The translations under genes were made by a program, and so were the position numbers. Below, one piece after another: positions 45,290-54,697 of a DNA stretch of 64,000 nucleotides. The DNA is taken from positions 29,377 through 93,376 of the forward strand of contig PAIP01000017.1 in assembly GCA_002704915.1 (NCBI GenBank). Direction: 5' to 3'. The notes below the pieces were generated by a model. The model saw nothing but the letters and a program-made list of their open reading frames with translations, was not told where the DNA came from and did no database searches. How positions within the stretch are numbered: position 1 is the first letter of the stretch; the number at the start of each line of letters is the position of its first letter. Origin of the DNA: Parvularcula sp. (GTDB taxonomy: Bacteria > Pseudomonadota > Alphaproteobacteria > Caulobacterales > Parvularculaceae).

Positions 45290-46201
45290 TATTTCCGCTT
45301 GTTCGCGCGGTGGTCCTGACAGCCGGACCACGAAAGCGACGAGGGCGATATTCCAGAGCAGCGTGTAAGTGAAATTGCTGGCGTGATGCTCGGCAACGCG
45401 AACCCATGTCAGAGTGGTTGCCATGCTTGCCCGGTCGAGGAAAAAATAGAGCCAATGAAGCAAGTGCGTCGCCAGCAAATATCCGAGCATTGCTGATGAT
45501 GCCGTAGCGAGGTTAGCGCCTTTTGGTTTTTTCGTTACCAGGAGGACGCCCAAAATACAGGCGATTGCGCCGACGAGAACTCCTGCCGCCAGAAAGGCAA
45601 GGGATTGGGCGTCTTCTGCGAGTTGACTGAGAGTATAGAAGAGATAGGGCGTGATTATATCCGCCAAGGCTTCCGCGCCATGCAGGCATAGGAAAAGACC
45701 CGCCACCTGAAGCAAGGGTTTGAACCGGGACGCCTCACTATAGGAAGCGCCGGATGTCGTTCGATAAGCCAGCCAACAAAACAGTGTGTAGCCAGCCGTC
45801 TGCAAGAGGGTGAGCGCAAATGGCGCCGACAAATAGAAGGCGATATAGATGCTGATGAAGTCGTAGCTTTCATACTTTGGCGAGAGGTCAAACCTTTCGA
45901 TCATGAAATCGGCGTGCCAGCCTGTAAGATAATCGAAGGCGGTCAATGCCATGACGATCAGGATAAGATCGCGGCGCTCACGAAAGATCATGTGGAAAGC
46001 GCGCGCCCAGTCTCCATAGAAAGCATTTTTGTGCGTGAGCCAGGCATTGAGCGCTATCAGCCTGCGCCCGATTTCTGCGAGGCCATTACTGGCAAAACCG
46101 CGCACGCCCCTGTGCATTAGTGCAAGGAGAAGAAGACCGACCAGACCAATGATAAATTCGCCCAACCTTCCGAAATGTTCGGAAAAGTCGGGCGCCAGCA
46201 T
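45263..46201 (-). CDS. Uncharacterised polytopic membrane protein behind sdhB
   Basis: A 312-residue protein with about seven hydrophobic segments (for example EFIIGLVGLLLLALMH; SIYIAFYLSAPFALTLLQTA; FLAAGVLVGAIACILGVLLV). It has an aromatic, His-containing end. No family recognised. Its ATG follows the sdhB stop with no gap (TAGATG), so translation is probably coupled to sdhB. It could be an accessory to respiratory complex II, but only context suggests this. Confidence 0.65.
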   Translation of the reverse strand: MLAPDFSEHFGRLGEFIIGLVGLLLLALMHRGVRGFASNGLAEIGRRLIALNAWLTHKNAFYGDWARAFHMIFRERRDLILIVMALTAFDYLTGWHADFMIERFDLSPKYESYDFISIYIAFYLSAPFALTLLQTAGYTLFCWLAYRTTSGASYSEASRFKPLLQVAGLFLCLHGAEALADIITPYLFYTLSQLAEDAQSLAFLAAGVLVGAIACILGVLLVTKKPKGANLATASSAMLGYLLATHLLHWLYFFLDRASMATTLTWVRVAEHHASNFTYTLLWNIALVAFVVRLSGPPREQAEISHHAANAV

Positions 46202-47029
46202 CTAGTCCGCCTTCTGTGCGGCGGTCTTTCCGTCAGGCCGGTTTACCATCATCTTCTTGATTTCCGCGATGGCTTTCGCCGGATTGAGATGCTTCGGGCA
46301 GACCTGCGCGCAGTTCATGATGGTGTGACAGCGATATAGCTTGAATTCGTCTTCAAGCTTGTCGAGGCGCTCATTATCGAGCTGGTCGCGGCTGTCGGCG
46401 AGCCAGCGATAGGCCTGCAGCAGCGCCGCGGGCCCCAGATACTCGTCTTCGTGATTCTCTTTTTCGCCGTTCCACCAGTAAGACGGGCAGGAGGTGGAAC
46501 AGCAGGCGCAGAGAATACATTCGTAAAGCCCGTCGAGCTTGGCGCGCTCTTCCTGCGACTGGCGCCATTCGGTTTCGGGCTCATCTGTTTTCGCCTGGAG
46601 ATAGGGCTCGATATAGGCGTGCTGCTTGTAGAAGTTCGAAAGGTCGGTGACGAGGTCCTTCATCACCGGCTGGTGCGGCAGCGGATAGATATGCACGTCG
46701 CCATCGCCGCATTCGTCCATGCCCTTAGTGCAGGCCAGCGTGTTCGACCCGTTAATGTTCATGGCGCAGGAGCCGCAAACGCCTTCGCGGCAGGAGCGGC
46801 GGAAGGCGAGGGTCGCATCGGTCTCGTTTTTGATCTTGATGAGCGCGTCGAGCACCATGGAGACGTTGGAGACGTCGACTTCATAGGTGTCGACCCGGGG
46901 GTTGTCGGGCGTCGACGGATCATAGCGATAGACATGGAAAGAGCGGATTTTTCCCCCGCCGTCCTTCGCCTTGAAGGTCTTGCCGTTCTTTTTGATCTTG
47001 GAATTTTTCGGCAGCGTCAGTTCGACCAT
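46202..47029 (-). CDS. sdhB: Succinate dehydrogenase iron-sulphur subunit
   Basis: SdhB carries three Fe-S clusters from FAD to quinone in complex II. The 275-residue protein has the [2Fe-2S] cysteines ([13 protein letters not shown] and ACTKGM), then the [4Fe-4S]/[3Fe-4S] sites [13 protein letters not shown] and [18 protein letters not shown] start at ATG 47029 ([12 protein letters not shown]); a frame from 47278 is open but has no family match. It is not next to sdhA: sdhCDA lies at 58498-61049, same strand, 11.5 kb upstream. That is unusual for this normally tight operon. Confidence 0.97.
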   Translation of the reverse strand: MVELTLPKNSKIKKNGKTFKAKDGGGKIRSFHVYRYDPSTPDNPRVDTYEVDVSNVSMVLDALIKIKNETDATLAFRRSCREGVCGSCAMNINGSNTLACTKGMDECGDGDVHIYPLPHQPVMKDLVTDLSNFYKQHAYIEPYLQAKTDEPETEWRQSQEERAKLDGLYECILCACCSTSCPSYWWNGEKENHEDEYLGPAALLQAYRWLADSRDQLDNERLDKLEDEFKLYRCHTIMNCAQVCPKHLNPAKAIAEIKKMMVNRPDGKTAAQKAD

Positions 47030-47100
47030 CGACTTAAAGACCTTTTGTTTATCGGCGCAGGCTTTACGCCTTATCGCGTCCGCCGCGCCAATCAAGCTTT

Positions 47101-47148
47101 CCCCTTTCGGCATGGAAGCGTCCCCCGCGCCTTCCATGCCAAAAGGGG
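47101..47148. promoter_or_regulatory. Long hairpin in the sdhB leader
   Basis: CCCCTTTCGGCATGGAAG 47101-47118 pairs with CTTCCATGCCAAAAGGGG 47131-47148: 17 of 18 pairs, 12-base loop. It lies 72 bases ahead of sdhB and 212 bases before the divergent ATP-grasp gene. No T-run follows on either strand, so it is more likely an mRNA-stability or regulatory structure than a terminator. The rest of the gap (47030-47359) holds nothing else I can support. Confidence 0.6.
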
Positions 47149-47359
47149 AGCCGATCAGAAGGGCGTAATCCTCTGATTTCATGAGGAGATATAGCACCCC
47201 GAGAGGGCCTGAAAAGGCCGCGGCGCTGGAAAACGGGTGCAAAAAACTGTGAAACAGGGTCGCACTCGGCGATCCCATGGGGTCTTTAGGGCGCGGGAGG
47301 CTTTGCCGCGGCGAAGGGGGGAGGATGTCCGGACGCAGCGGGCGGCCTATATTGAGCCT

Positions 47360-48682
47360 ATGAGCAATGAAGAGAATTCAGAGCTGGCGCGCGGGCGGGT
47401 GATCGTCACCTATGGGCGTTCGCTCATGTCGCTGGCGATCGCCCGCTCCCTGCATGAGCGCGGCGTCGAGATTATCGGCTGCGACGATGTGGGGATGACG
47501 GCGCTTTCCTTTTCCAAAAATATCAGCGGTTATTTCACCCATCCGGTGCGCACGGAAAAGCCGGAGGCCTTTCTCGACAAAATGGTCGAAAAGGCGAGGC
47601 AATACCGGCCGGCGGACGGCCGCCCCTATGTCCTGATGCCGGCCTTTGAGGGCATGCGGTTTTTTGCACAACACCGCGAGCGTTTCGACGGGATCATCGA
47701 CATCGCCGCACCCGATTTCGCCGCCATCGACCGGGTCGATCCGAAAGATCATCTTATGGGCTGGGCGGCGGAGCAGGGCCTGCCCGCGCCGCAGACCGTA
47801 AAAGTGACGTCGGAAGATGAGCTTCGCGCCGCGGCGGAGACGGTGCGGTTTCCGGTAATGCTGAAAGCGCCGGACAAGGTGGGCGGGCGCGGCGTCACCA
47901 AGGCGGCCAACGCCCAGGAGCTCATGGCGCAATATAAAAAGCTCGTTGCGGACCGGGCCCTTGTTCAGGAGTTCATTGAGGGCGTCGATTATTGCCACAC
48001 CGTGATTTTCGAGCATGGCGAGCTCAAAGGCTCCATGGCCTATAAAAACCTGCGCCAATGGCCGCGCACCTCCGGCGCCGGCGTGTTGCGTGAGACGGTG
48101 GACGATGCGCCTTTTCTCGAAACCTCAAAAAAGCTTTTAGGTCCCCTCGGCTGGAACGGCATTGCGGAAATCGATTATCGCTGGTCTGAGGAGGGCGGCG
48201 ATCCTGCTTTTCTGATCGAGGTTAATCCGCGTTTCTGGGCGGGGCTCTATCATTCGATTGCATCAGGGGTCGATTTTCCCTGGATGCTTTACGAGCTGAC
48301 TGTGACGGGAAGGGTCCTGTCGGATTATGAGCGCCATATCGGCGAACGCACCCGCATTCCGGGCGTCGCCATGCTGTCCGCTGTGACCGATATCGCCCAT
48401 TCGGAAACCGATTTCCGCAAGCTTCGCGAGGCCTGGCGCGATGCGGGACGCAGCTTCAAGGAAGGTCATGTGGGCGATGCGGTGCGGCGCTTTGCAAAAT
48501 CCGTAGGCGAGGTCATTGATCATGATGACATTGCGTTCGAGCTGTTTCAGGCGGCGGATGACGTGCGCGGCGTGAGGGGGGAGCTTTCTTTCAAGGAAGA
48601 CCGGATGGCCAATCTCGGCTTTCTCTATGTGGTGAGTTCGATTATTCGCCATGGGGAACTGCCGCCCGAGATGAAGCATTAG
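47360..48682 (+). CDS. ATP-grasp ligase, cytoplasmic
   Basis: Predicted ATP-dependent carboxylate-amine ligase. The 440-residue protein has a Rossmann-like N-terminus ([20 protein letters not shown]), the ATP-grasp lid ([20 protein letters not shown] and [19 protein letters not shown]), and the metal-binding EIDYRW and [15 protein letters not shown]. The C-terminal 100 residues are helical. Carbamoyl-phosphate-synthase/PylC-like in layout, not close to any biosynthetic enzyme I can name. It starts a plus-strand group with a PuuD-like hydrolase (22-base gap) and a spermidine-dehydrogenase-like enzyme, which suggests an amide linkage to a polyamine; that is inference. Confidence 0.85.
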   Translation: MSNEENSELARGRVIVTYGRSLMSLAIARSLHERGVEIIGCDDVGMTALSFSKNISGYFTHPVRTEKPEAFLDKMVEKARQYRPADGRPYVLMPAFEGMRFFAQHRERFDGIIDIAAPDFAAIDRVDPKDHLMGWAAEQGLPAPQTVKVTSEDELRAAAETVRFPVMLKAPDKVGGRGVTKAANAQELMAQYKKLVADRALVQEFIEGVDYCHTVIFEHGELKGSMAYKNLRQWPRTSGAGVLRETVDDAPFLETSKKLLGPLGWNGIAEIDYRWSEEGGDPAFLIEVNPRFWAGLYHSIASGVDFPWMLYELTVTGRVLSDYERHIGERTRIPGVAMLSAVTDIAHSETDFRKLREAWRDAGRSFKEGHVGDAVRRFAKSVGEVIDHDDIAFELFQAADDVRGVRGELSFKEDRMANLGFLYVVSSIIRHGELPPEMKH

Positions 48683-48704
48683 CGATCAGAATAAGACTTC
48701 AGGC

Positions 48705-49481
48705 ATGACGGAAAAACCGGTCATCGGAATCACGAAACCCACGAGAGGCGATAATCTCGCCTATGGGGCGATCTGGCTTGCGGTGCGCATGGCCGGGGGT
48801 GAGCCTTTGCGCGTAACGGCGAGGCATCCCCATACGGATAAGTGGATTTCGGGTTTCGTTCTCGGCGGGGGCAGTGACGTCTACCCCGAGCTTTATGACG
48901 GCCAGCCGCATCCGGAAGGGGATTACGACCGTGAGCGCGACCGGATGGAGCGGTTCTGGGCCCAGCGCGCCCGGGACGAGCGCCTGCCGGTGCTCGGGAT
49001 TTGCCGCGGCGCCCAGCTCCTCAATGTGGTCAATGGCGGCACGCTTCACGCGAATATCGCCGAAGCCTTTCCGGATGTGGATTACCCGAGCACCCTGCCG
49101 GGCCATATTTTCTACCGCAAGACCATCGAGATCGATGAGGACTCGCTGTTGAGGCGAATTATCGGCGCCAAAAAACGGCGCGTGAACTCAATCCACAAGC
49201 AGGCGATAGACAAGGTGGGCGACGGGCTCGTCGCAACGGCGCGCGAAGCGAACGGCCTTATCCAGGCGATTGAGGATCCGGAAAGCGACTTCTATCTCGG
49301 CGTGCAGTTTCACCCGGAATTTCTCACCTATCGAAAAGGCGACATGCGCATCTTCAAGGCGCTGGTCGAGGCTGCGCGCCAACGCGATGAAGCGCGGCGC
49401 TCCGCCATTGGCGATGCGCCGCCGCCGCATTACAGCCCGCCGCAGTTTATTGACGAGGCCGCTGAATTCCGCTCCGATTGA
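48705..49481 (+). CDS. Gamma-glutamyl hydrolase, peptidase C26 (PuuD-like)
   Basis: Class I glutamine-amidotransferase-fold hydrolase of gamma-glutamyl amides. The 258-residue protein has the nucleophile Cys100 in VLGICRGAQLLNVV and His/Glu in GVQFHPEF, plus the family DVYPELYDG region near residue 58. In E. coli, PuuD cleaves gamma-glutamyl-GABA in putrescine breakdown. Here it lies between an ATP-grasp ligase and a spermidine-dehydrogenase-like gene. PuuA, B and C homologues are not in the window, so the substrate may be a different gamma-glutamyl amine. Confidence 0.9.
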   Translation: MTEKPVIGITKPTRGDNLAYGAIWLAVRMAGGEPLRVTARHPHTDKWISGFVLGGGSDVYPELYDGQPHPEGDYDRERDRMERFWAQRARDERLPVLGICRGAQLLNVVNGGTLHANIAEAFPDVDYPSTLPGHIFYRKTIEIDEDSLLRRIIGAKKRRVNSIHKQAIDKVGDGLVATAREANGLIQAIEDPESDFYLGVQFHPEFLTYRKGDMRIFKALVEAARQRDEARRSAIGDAPPPHYSPPQFIDEAAEFRSD

Positions 49482-49506
49482 CAAGCCTCATCCGGAGTTT
49501 GTTTTT

Positions 49507-51369
49507 GTGAAACGTCTTTCCTCCATCACGCGCCGCGACTTTCTCGGCGGCGTCAGCCTGCCCATTGCTGCGGGCCTCGCCCCATCCGCCCTGTTTGGAT
49601 GCGGCGCTAACAGGCATGAGCCTTATCCGCCTGCGTTGACGGGCATGCGCGGCTCTCACGCCGGATCCTTCGAGACCGCTCATGCGCTTGCCTGGGAAGG
49701 AAAAAGCTGGCCGCGTCCGGAAACCCAGACCGACGAAGATTACGACCTCGTCGTCATTGGCGGCGGGATCTCCGGGCTCGCCGCAGCCTATTTCTGGCGC
49801 CAGCGCGCGGATAAGAACGCGCGCATTCTCATTCTTGACAATCACGACGATTTCGGCGGCCACGCCAAGCGCAATGAATTCGATGTCGATGGAACAAAAC
49901 TCATCGGCTATGGCGGCAGCCAATCCCTCGATGGACCGCATTCATGGTCGAAGGCGGCGCAGCATCTCGTGAAAGAGATCGGCGTCGATGTCGAAAAGTT
50001 TTACGATTATTTCGATACGGAGTTTTATACGCGCCGGAACATGCAGGCCGGGCTTTATCTCGATAAGGCCCATTATGGCAAAGACAGGCTGATCGGCGCG
50101 CCCTACGGCATGTGGGCCGGGGCGCCGTCGGAAGAGGCTGCGCGCGCCGCCATTGCCGCCATCCCCTGGCCGGAGACGCGCCACGAAAAATTCGCTGAGC
50201 TGGCCTTTGCGCCGCGCGATTACCTCGCCGGGAAAAGCGTCTCCGAGAAAATCGATCTCCTCCGGCGCATAAGCTACGAACAGTTTCTGCTGCAACATGC
50301 CGGCGCCGATAAGGAGATCGCGGTGCTGTTGCGACGCTCCATCACAGGCCTGTGGGGCGTTGGGTGGGACGCCCTCTCGGCGCTCGAAGGCGCGCGCATC
50401 GGCATGCCCGGAACTGCAGGGCTTGGCATAGATGGCGCAATCCCCGAACCTTACGAAAACGATGAGCCTTACATTTTCCACTTCCCCGACGGCAACGCCA
50501 GCATTGCGAGATTGCTCATGCGTGCGCTCAGACCCGATGTCCTGCCGGGCGGAAGCATGGAAGACGCGCTGGCCGCGCGGGCGCGGTACAATCTTCTCGA
50601 TACGGAAGACAAGGATGTCCGCATTCGTCTGAACTCAACGGCGGTGAAAGCGCAGAACGCCGATGACGGCGTTGACGTGACCTATGTGAAAGACGGCGAA
50701 GCGTTTGGCGTGCGCGGCAAGAAAGCCATTTACGCCGGCTATCTCCATATGTTGCCCTACATCGCTCCCGAAATGGATGCTGTGCAGCGTGCGGCGACTG
50801 AGAAACTTGAGAAAATTCCCTTGGTCTATACGAATGTCGCGCTGCGCAACTGGCGCGCTTTCGAAAAGGCCGGTTATCATCGGCTTTATTCGCCGCAAGG
50901 GTTCTTCGAATCCATCTCTCTCGATTTTCCGGTTTCCATGGGCGGCGTCAAATTCTCGCGCTCGCCCGACAATCCTGTCATCGCGCATCTTCAGCACGTG
51001 CCCACGGAACCCGGTTTGCCAGAACGCGAACAGCATCGCGCCGGGCGCGCAAAGCTTTATCAGATGACCTTCGAGGATTTTGAAATGGCGATTGTGGAGC
51101 AGATGACCGGCATGCTCGGGGCTTACGGGTTCGATGCGGACCGCGATATCGCCGGGATCACCGTCAATCGCTGGCCCCATGGATATGCTTACGAATATAA
51201 CGAGCTATACGACCCTTGGGTCTGGAGTCCCGACGACGGGCCCCATATCGCGGCGCGAAAACCTCTCGGGCGTATAGCGATCGCCAATTCGGATTCAAGC
51301 GCGCTTGCCTATGTGCAAGGGGCGATCGACGCCGCCGATCGGGCGGTGAATGAGTTAAAGTCTCTATAG
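49507..51369 (+). CDS. Tat-exported FAD oxidoreductase, spermidine dehydrogenase-like
   Basis: Predicted periplasmic flavoenzyme oxidising polyamines. The 620-residue protein has a twin-arginine signal (SITRRDFLGGVSLPIAAGLA), a Cys at residue 37, the FAD dinucleotide fold DYDLVVIGGGISGLAAAYFW near residue 80, and DNHDDFGGHAKRNEF. LTGMRGSHAGSFETAHALAW and the C-terminal HGYAYEYNELYDPW match what I recall of spermidine dehydrogenases. Start is GTG 49507 with GGAG upstream; the frame from 49270 overlaps the hydrolase. It overlaps the convergent crotonase by six bases. Third gene of the possible polyamine cluster. Confidence 0.85.
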   Translation: MKRLSSITRRDFLGGVSLPIAAGLAPSALFGCGANRHEPYPPALTGMRGSHAGSFETAHALAWEGKSWPRPETQTDEDYDLVVIGGGISGLAAAYFWRQRADKNARILILDNHDDFGGHAKRNEFDVDGTKLIGYGGSQSLDGPHSWSKAAQHLVKEIGVDVEKFYDYFDTEFYTRRNMQAGLYLDKAHYGKDRLIGAPYGMWAGAPSEEAARAAIAAIPWPETRHEKFAELAFAPRDYLAGKSVSEKIDLLRRISYEQFLLQHAGADKEIAVLLRRSITGLWGVGWDALSALEGARIGMPGTAGLGIDGAIPEPYENDEPYIFHFPDGNASIARLLMRALRPDVLPGGSMEDALAARARYNLLDTEDKDVRIRLNSTAVKAQNADDGVDVTYVKDGEAFGVRGKKAIYAGYLHMLPYIAPEMDAVQRAATEKLEKIPLVYTNVALRNWRAFEKAGYHRLYSPQGFFESISLDFPVSMGGVKFSRSPDNPVIAHLQHVPTEPGLPEREQHRAGRAKLYQMTFEDFEMAIVEQMTGMLGAYGFDADRDIAGITVNRWPHGYAYEYNELYDPWVWSPDDGPHIAARKPLGRIAIANSDSSALAYVQGAIDAADRAVNELKSL

Positions 51370-52200
51370 AGACTTTTTGACGGGCCTTAGCTCATCGAAT
51401 GCAGGATCGCGTTTTTCCGACTTCGCGATATAGCTTTCCTTGATGTCGTCGGCGCGCAGCATCGCCGCATTCCACAGGGCGATATAATCGAGCGTGTCGG
51501 CGGTCGTGTGATCGCGGGCGTAATTGATCATTTGCTTGCAGCCGGTGACCGCCAGCGGCGAATGGGCGGCGATCCTGCCCGCTATCTCCATAACGCCGTC
51601 GATCAAGGCTTCATGCGTATCGAACACCTCATTGACGAGGCCGATTTCCTTCGCCTTCTCGGCGGGCAGGCGCTCCGCTGTGTACGCTATCTGGCGCGCC
51701 CAGCCTTCCGGAATGATCTTCGCCAGCCGGGGAAAGGTGCCCACATCGGCGGTCATGCCGATGGCGGTCTCCTGCACACAGAAAAACGCATCGGCCGACG
51801 CGTAGCGGCAATCGCAGGCGGAGACGAGATCGACGCCGGCGCCGACCGCGCCGCCCTGAATGGCGGCGAGCACAGGCTGGCGGGCGTTTTCCAGCGCGGA
51901 AAATGTCCCCTGCAAGGCTTTCACATGATGGCGAAAAGCTTCGGCGGCGACATGCGTGTTCCCGGCCGGGGCATCCAGCGCGCCGGACATGAAGACGGAA
52001 ATGTCCATGCCCGCCGTGAAATGCTTTCCCTCTGCGGAGAGGACGATGACGCGCGCTCTTGCATTCTCCGAAATTTCCGTCACCGCTTCGGGCAACTCGC
52101 GCCAAAATTCGGGCGTGAAAGAGTTGAACTTGTCAGGGCGCGAAAAGCGCAAATGCGCGATCCCGCCCGCGATCTCGGTGGTGAAACAGCTATATTTCAT
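51364..52200 (-). CDS. Enoyl-CoA hydratase/isomerase (crotonase family)
   Basis: Acyl-CoA hydratase or isomerase of beta-oxidation. The 278-residue protein has the oxyanion-hole segments EGKHFTAGMDISVFM and AIQGGAVGAGVDLVSACDCR, and the acidic position in ETAIGMTADVGTFPRL, fitting delta3,5-delta2,4-dienoyl-CoA isomerase-like members (Asp instead of Glu). I start at ATG 52200 (MKYSCFTTEI); the frame to 52383 adds residues with no match. It stands alone. Confidence 0.9.
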   Translation of the reverse strand: MKYSCFTTEIAGGIAHLRFSRPDKFNSFTPEFWRELPEAVTEISENARARVIVLSAEGKHFTAGMDISVFMSGALDAPAGNTHVAAEAFRHHVKALQGTFSALENARQPVLAAIQGGAVGAGVDLVSACDCRYASADAFFCVQETAIGMTADVGTFPRLAKIIPEGWARQIAYTAERLPAEKAKEIGLVNEVFDTHEALIDGVMEIAGRIAAHSPLAVTGCKQMINYARDHTTADTLDYIALWNAAMLRADDIKESYIAKSEKRDPAFDELRPVKKSL

Positions 52201-52440
52201 GAGGTTTTCGCGGGCTGCGTCCCGCGCTCCCTTTTGCTCGATTCGGCGTCTTTGTTTTTCCATGATAAAGTCGTTAACGCCAGCGGCGGAGGCAGCGCCA
52301 AATCTGTAAACTCTGGCGCCGAAAATGCTTCGCTTCTGAGCGCGCCGCCTCAACGGCGGCATTGGTTCGGGTGAGTGTCTCAATCTGGCGACATCCGGGC
52401 CGACAACGCGTAAAGCGAGTAAGAGTTAGGTTCCGGCGGC

Positions 52441-53631
52441 ATGGCCCAGGACAAGGGTGCGGAAATCATCAAATTCAGCAGCGCGGCGGAGCCGCCGCAT
52501 CAGCCTGCGCCCGAATCCGCCGCAGACCCGCAAGGCCAGGATGACGCGCCTTCGCTGGAGCGATTGGGCGCAGGGGCTTATCTGCGCGCCATGCGCGAAC
52601 GCACAGATCTTTCCGTCGAGGCGGTGAGCGGCGCCATCAAAGTGAAATCCGAGCATCTCGAAGCCATCGAATGGATGCGCCTCGACCGTCTGCCGCCGCT
52701 TCCCTATGTGACCGGTTTCGTCAAAGCCTATGCGCGCTTTCTGGGGCTCGACCCGGATGCCGCGGCTGCGAAATTCAAGGCGGATGCTGCTGCGGCGGCG
52801 CCCGCCCCGGCGCCCGAGGCTCCTCTCACGGATCGCAGCGAACCGCAGGGTGAGGGCGCGCGCCTCGGCTGGATTTTCGCCATGCTGGCGGTGGTCCTGT
52901 TCGCGCTCTGGGTCGGCTATCAGGTGATCGCCGGCGGCGAGCGTCAAGCCGAAGAGGCCCGCATCGAGCTGCGTCCGCAGACAGACAGCGCTGCGCGTTC
53001 CGAAACGCCTGCGCTGCCGCGCATCGAGCAGCCGCAAACCGCGCAGCCGATTGCGCCGCCTGACCGGGCGTCCGAAACGAGCGCCGATAGTGCGTCCGCA
53101 GAAGCGGCGCCTGAACTATCGAACGAGGATGAAACGCCTGCGCAGGAAACTGTCGCTGCGCCGGAAACCCCTGAGGCAGCGGATGTCACAGGTCGCGATA
53201 ACACGCCGGCGGCGCAGGCAAGCGCCGCGTCTCCAGGCGAGCTCGCCGACCGGGACGAGGCGGCGGAGACGCTCTCTGACGCGCCGGCGCCCACAGCAAT
53301 TGAAACGCCTCAACGTCCGGCCCCGCGCCGCGTGCAGACCGCGCCGCGGCCGCAGCCGGTGATCGTCGAGGCCGAACTGACGCGCAGCATGGCGCCCGAT
53401 TATCCCAATCGCTGCACCCGCGGCGCCGACGATACGGAATCCGTCACCATTCGCTTCGATGTCAGCGCCGAAGGCCGGCCGATCAATGCGCGCATCGCCT
53501 CCTCGACCAATGACTGTTTTGAAAGCGAGGCCCTGCGCACGGTGGCGCGGTGGCGCTTCGATCCCCGCACGGTTAACGGCGTCGCTTCTGTGGACGCGGG
53601 GAAAACGGCGACGGTGAATTTCATCAAATAG
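52441..53631 (+). CDS. RodZ-like helix-turn-helix fused to a TonB C-terminal domain
   Basis: A 396-residue inner-membrane protein with an unusual order of parts. Residues 40-115 are an HTH_25/RodZ-type domain (GAYLRAMRERTDLSVEAVSG, YVTGFVKAYARFLGLDPD); about 141-162 is a transmembrane helix (GWIFAMLAVVLFALWVGYQV); about 163-300 is a Pro/Ala/Glu-rich periplasmic linker; 305-396 is a TonB C-terminal fold (DYPNRCTRGADDTESVTIRF, FESEALRTVARWRFDPRTV). It contains one Cys pair in that domain. In RodZ the HTH binds MreB; in TonB the last domain contacts outer-membrane receptors. Combining them could tie cytoplasmic scaffold to envelope. Confidence 0.82.
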   Translation: MAQDKGAEIIKFSSAAEPPHQPAPESAADPQGQDDAPSLERLGAGAYLRAMRERTDLSVEAVSGAIKVKSEHLEAIEWMRLDRLPPLPYVTGFVKAYARFLGLDPDAAAAKFKADAAAAAPAPAPEAPLTDRSEPQGEGARLGWIFAMLAVVLFALWVGYQVIAGGERQAEEARIELRPQTDSAARSETPALPRIEQPQTAQPIAPPDRASETSADSASAEAAPELSNEDETPAQETVAAPETPEAADVTGRDNTPAAQASAASPGELADRDEAAETLSDAPAPTAIETPQRPAPRRVQTAPRPQPVIVEAELTRSMAPDYPNRCTRGADDTESVTIRFDVSAEGRPINARIASSTNDCFESEALRTVARWRFDPRTVNGVASVDAGKTATVNFIK

Positions 53632-53812
53632 GTTTCCGCCGGCCCGCCAACGCCCGCCTGGATTGTAGAAAAACTTCTCTCATTGCCCATACATCATCAA
53701 TTTCGATGATGCGCCTCTCCTGCCTCCTCCTTAGTCCTTTCCTCATGCGGGATTTGGCGATTTGCGAGCGCCTGCCCGCGGGAAACTATGTTGTGGAGTG
53801 AGGAGAAGTTAC

Positions 53813-54646
53813 GTGCGTACAGCAGTAAGATTGTTTGCAGCCTTAAGCGCTGCAGCCGCAGTGAGCGTCACCGCCAGCGAAGCGGCTATCGTCGAATTGT
53901 CCATGACGGCGACGGTGAATAACACTACGCATACGGAGGTTCATCCCTATCTGGCGCCGGGCGATATTGCGTCGCTGACCGTGCGCTATGATACGGACAC
54001 CGCCGCGACGGGGCCTCATGGGACGACTACGTTTTATCAGAACGCCATCACCTATTTCAGCTTCGAACTCCAACGCGGCGGCGCGACGACCTATAGCGGC
54101 TCGGTCTCCGGCAATTTCGGGCAGGTTTCCGTCAGCAATGACACGGGCCCCGGCGGCGCCTATGACGCCATTACCTTCCGCATCTTCGATGATGTGGTTG
54201 ATTATCCGAGCGGGACGCGGGCTGGCGCGACCCCGGCCCCCGATCTGGCTTTGATGCCGACCGGCGATCCGATTTACGGCGATCTCCTGTTCCATGATTT
54301 TCGCATGCATTTTCTGACCGTCGACAATACCGTGCTGTCATCGGAGGCGTTGCCGACGCTGGCGGATCTGGCGATCGCGGGCGGCGGTTCGCCTTTCGCG
54401 CCGCGCAACGGCAACACGCCATGGTCCGGCGACTATCAGTCGGAGAACTGGACGCAAGTGCTTGGCGGTTTCGGTACATTCGGTCCGGGGACCTATCGCG
54501 ACAGCTCGCCCTATGACATTGATTTTACTGTTCGCGAATATATCGACAGCGACGTTTCCGAAGTTCCGCTTCCGGCGGCGGCGCCGTTATTCGGGCTGGG
54601 GCTTGCGGGATTCGCCGGCCTGCGCCGCAGGAAAGTCAGGAAGTAG
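53813..54646 (+). CDS. Exported protein with VPLPA-type C-terminal sorting signal
   Basis: A 277-residue protein with an N-terminal signal (RLFAALSAAAAVSVTASEAA), a beta-rich body with many Thr/Gly (TTYSGSVSGNFGQVSVSNDT), and a C-terminal VPLPAAAPLFGLGLAGFAGL plus basic RRRKVRK: the VPLPA/PEP-CTERM type of transpeptidase signal. Such proteins are handled by an exosortase and often exported into extracellular matrix. Start GTG 53813 has GGAG 53802-53808. No exosortase is in the window. Confidence 0.8.
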   Translation: MRTAVRLFAALSAAAAVSVTASEAAIVELSMTATVNNTTHTEVHPYLAPGDIASLTVRYDTDTAATGPHGTTTFYQNAITYFSFELQRGGATTYSGSVSGNFGQVSVSNDTGPGGAYDAITFRIFDDVVDYPSGTRAGATPAPDLALMPTGDPIYGDLLFHDFRMHFLTVDNTVLSSEALPTLADLAIAGGGSPFAPRNGNTPWSGDYQSENWTQVLGGFGTFGPGTYRDSSPYDIDFTVREYIDSDVSEVPLPAAAPLFGLGLAGFAGLRRRKVRK

Positions 54647-54697
54647 CGGCAATCGAAGCTTTGCTTCTGTCTAGCTCAAAGACGTATCGAACAGAGG

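Noticed and set aside
46451..47176. 241-codon plus-strand frame opposite sdhB
   Set aside because: Shadow of sdhB; no recognised domain.
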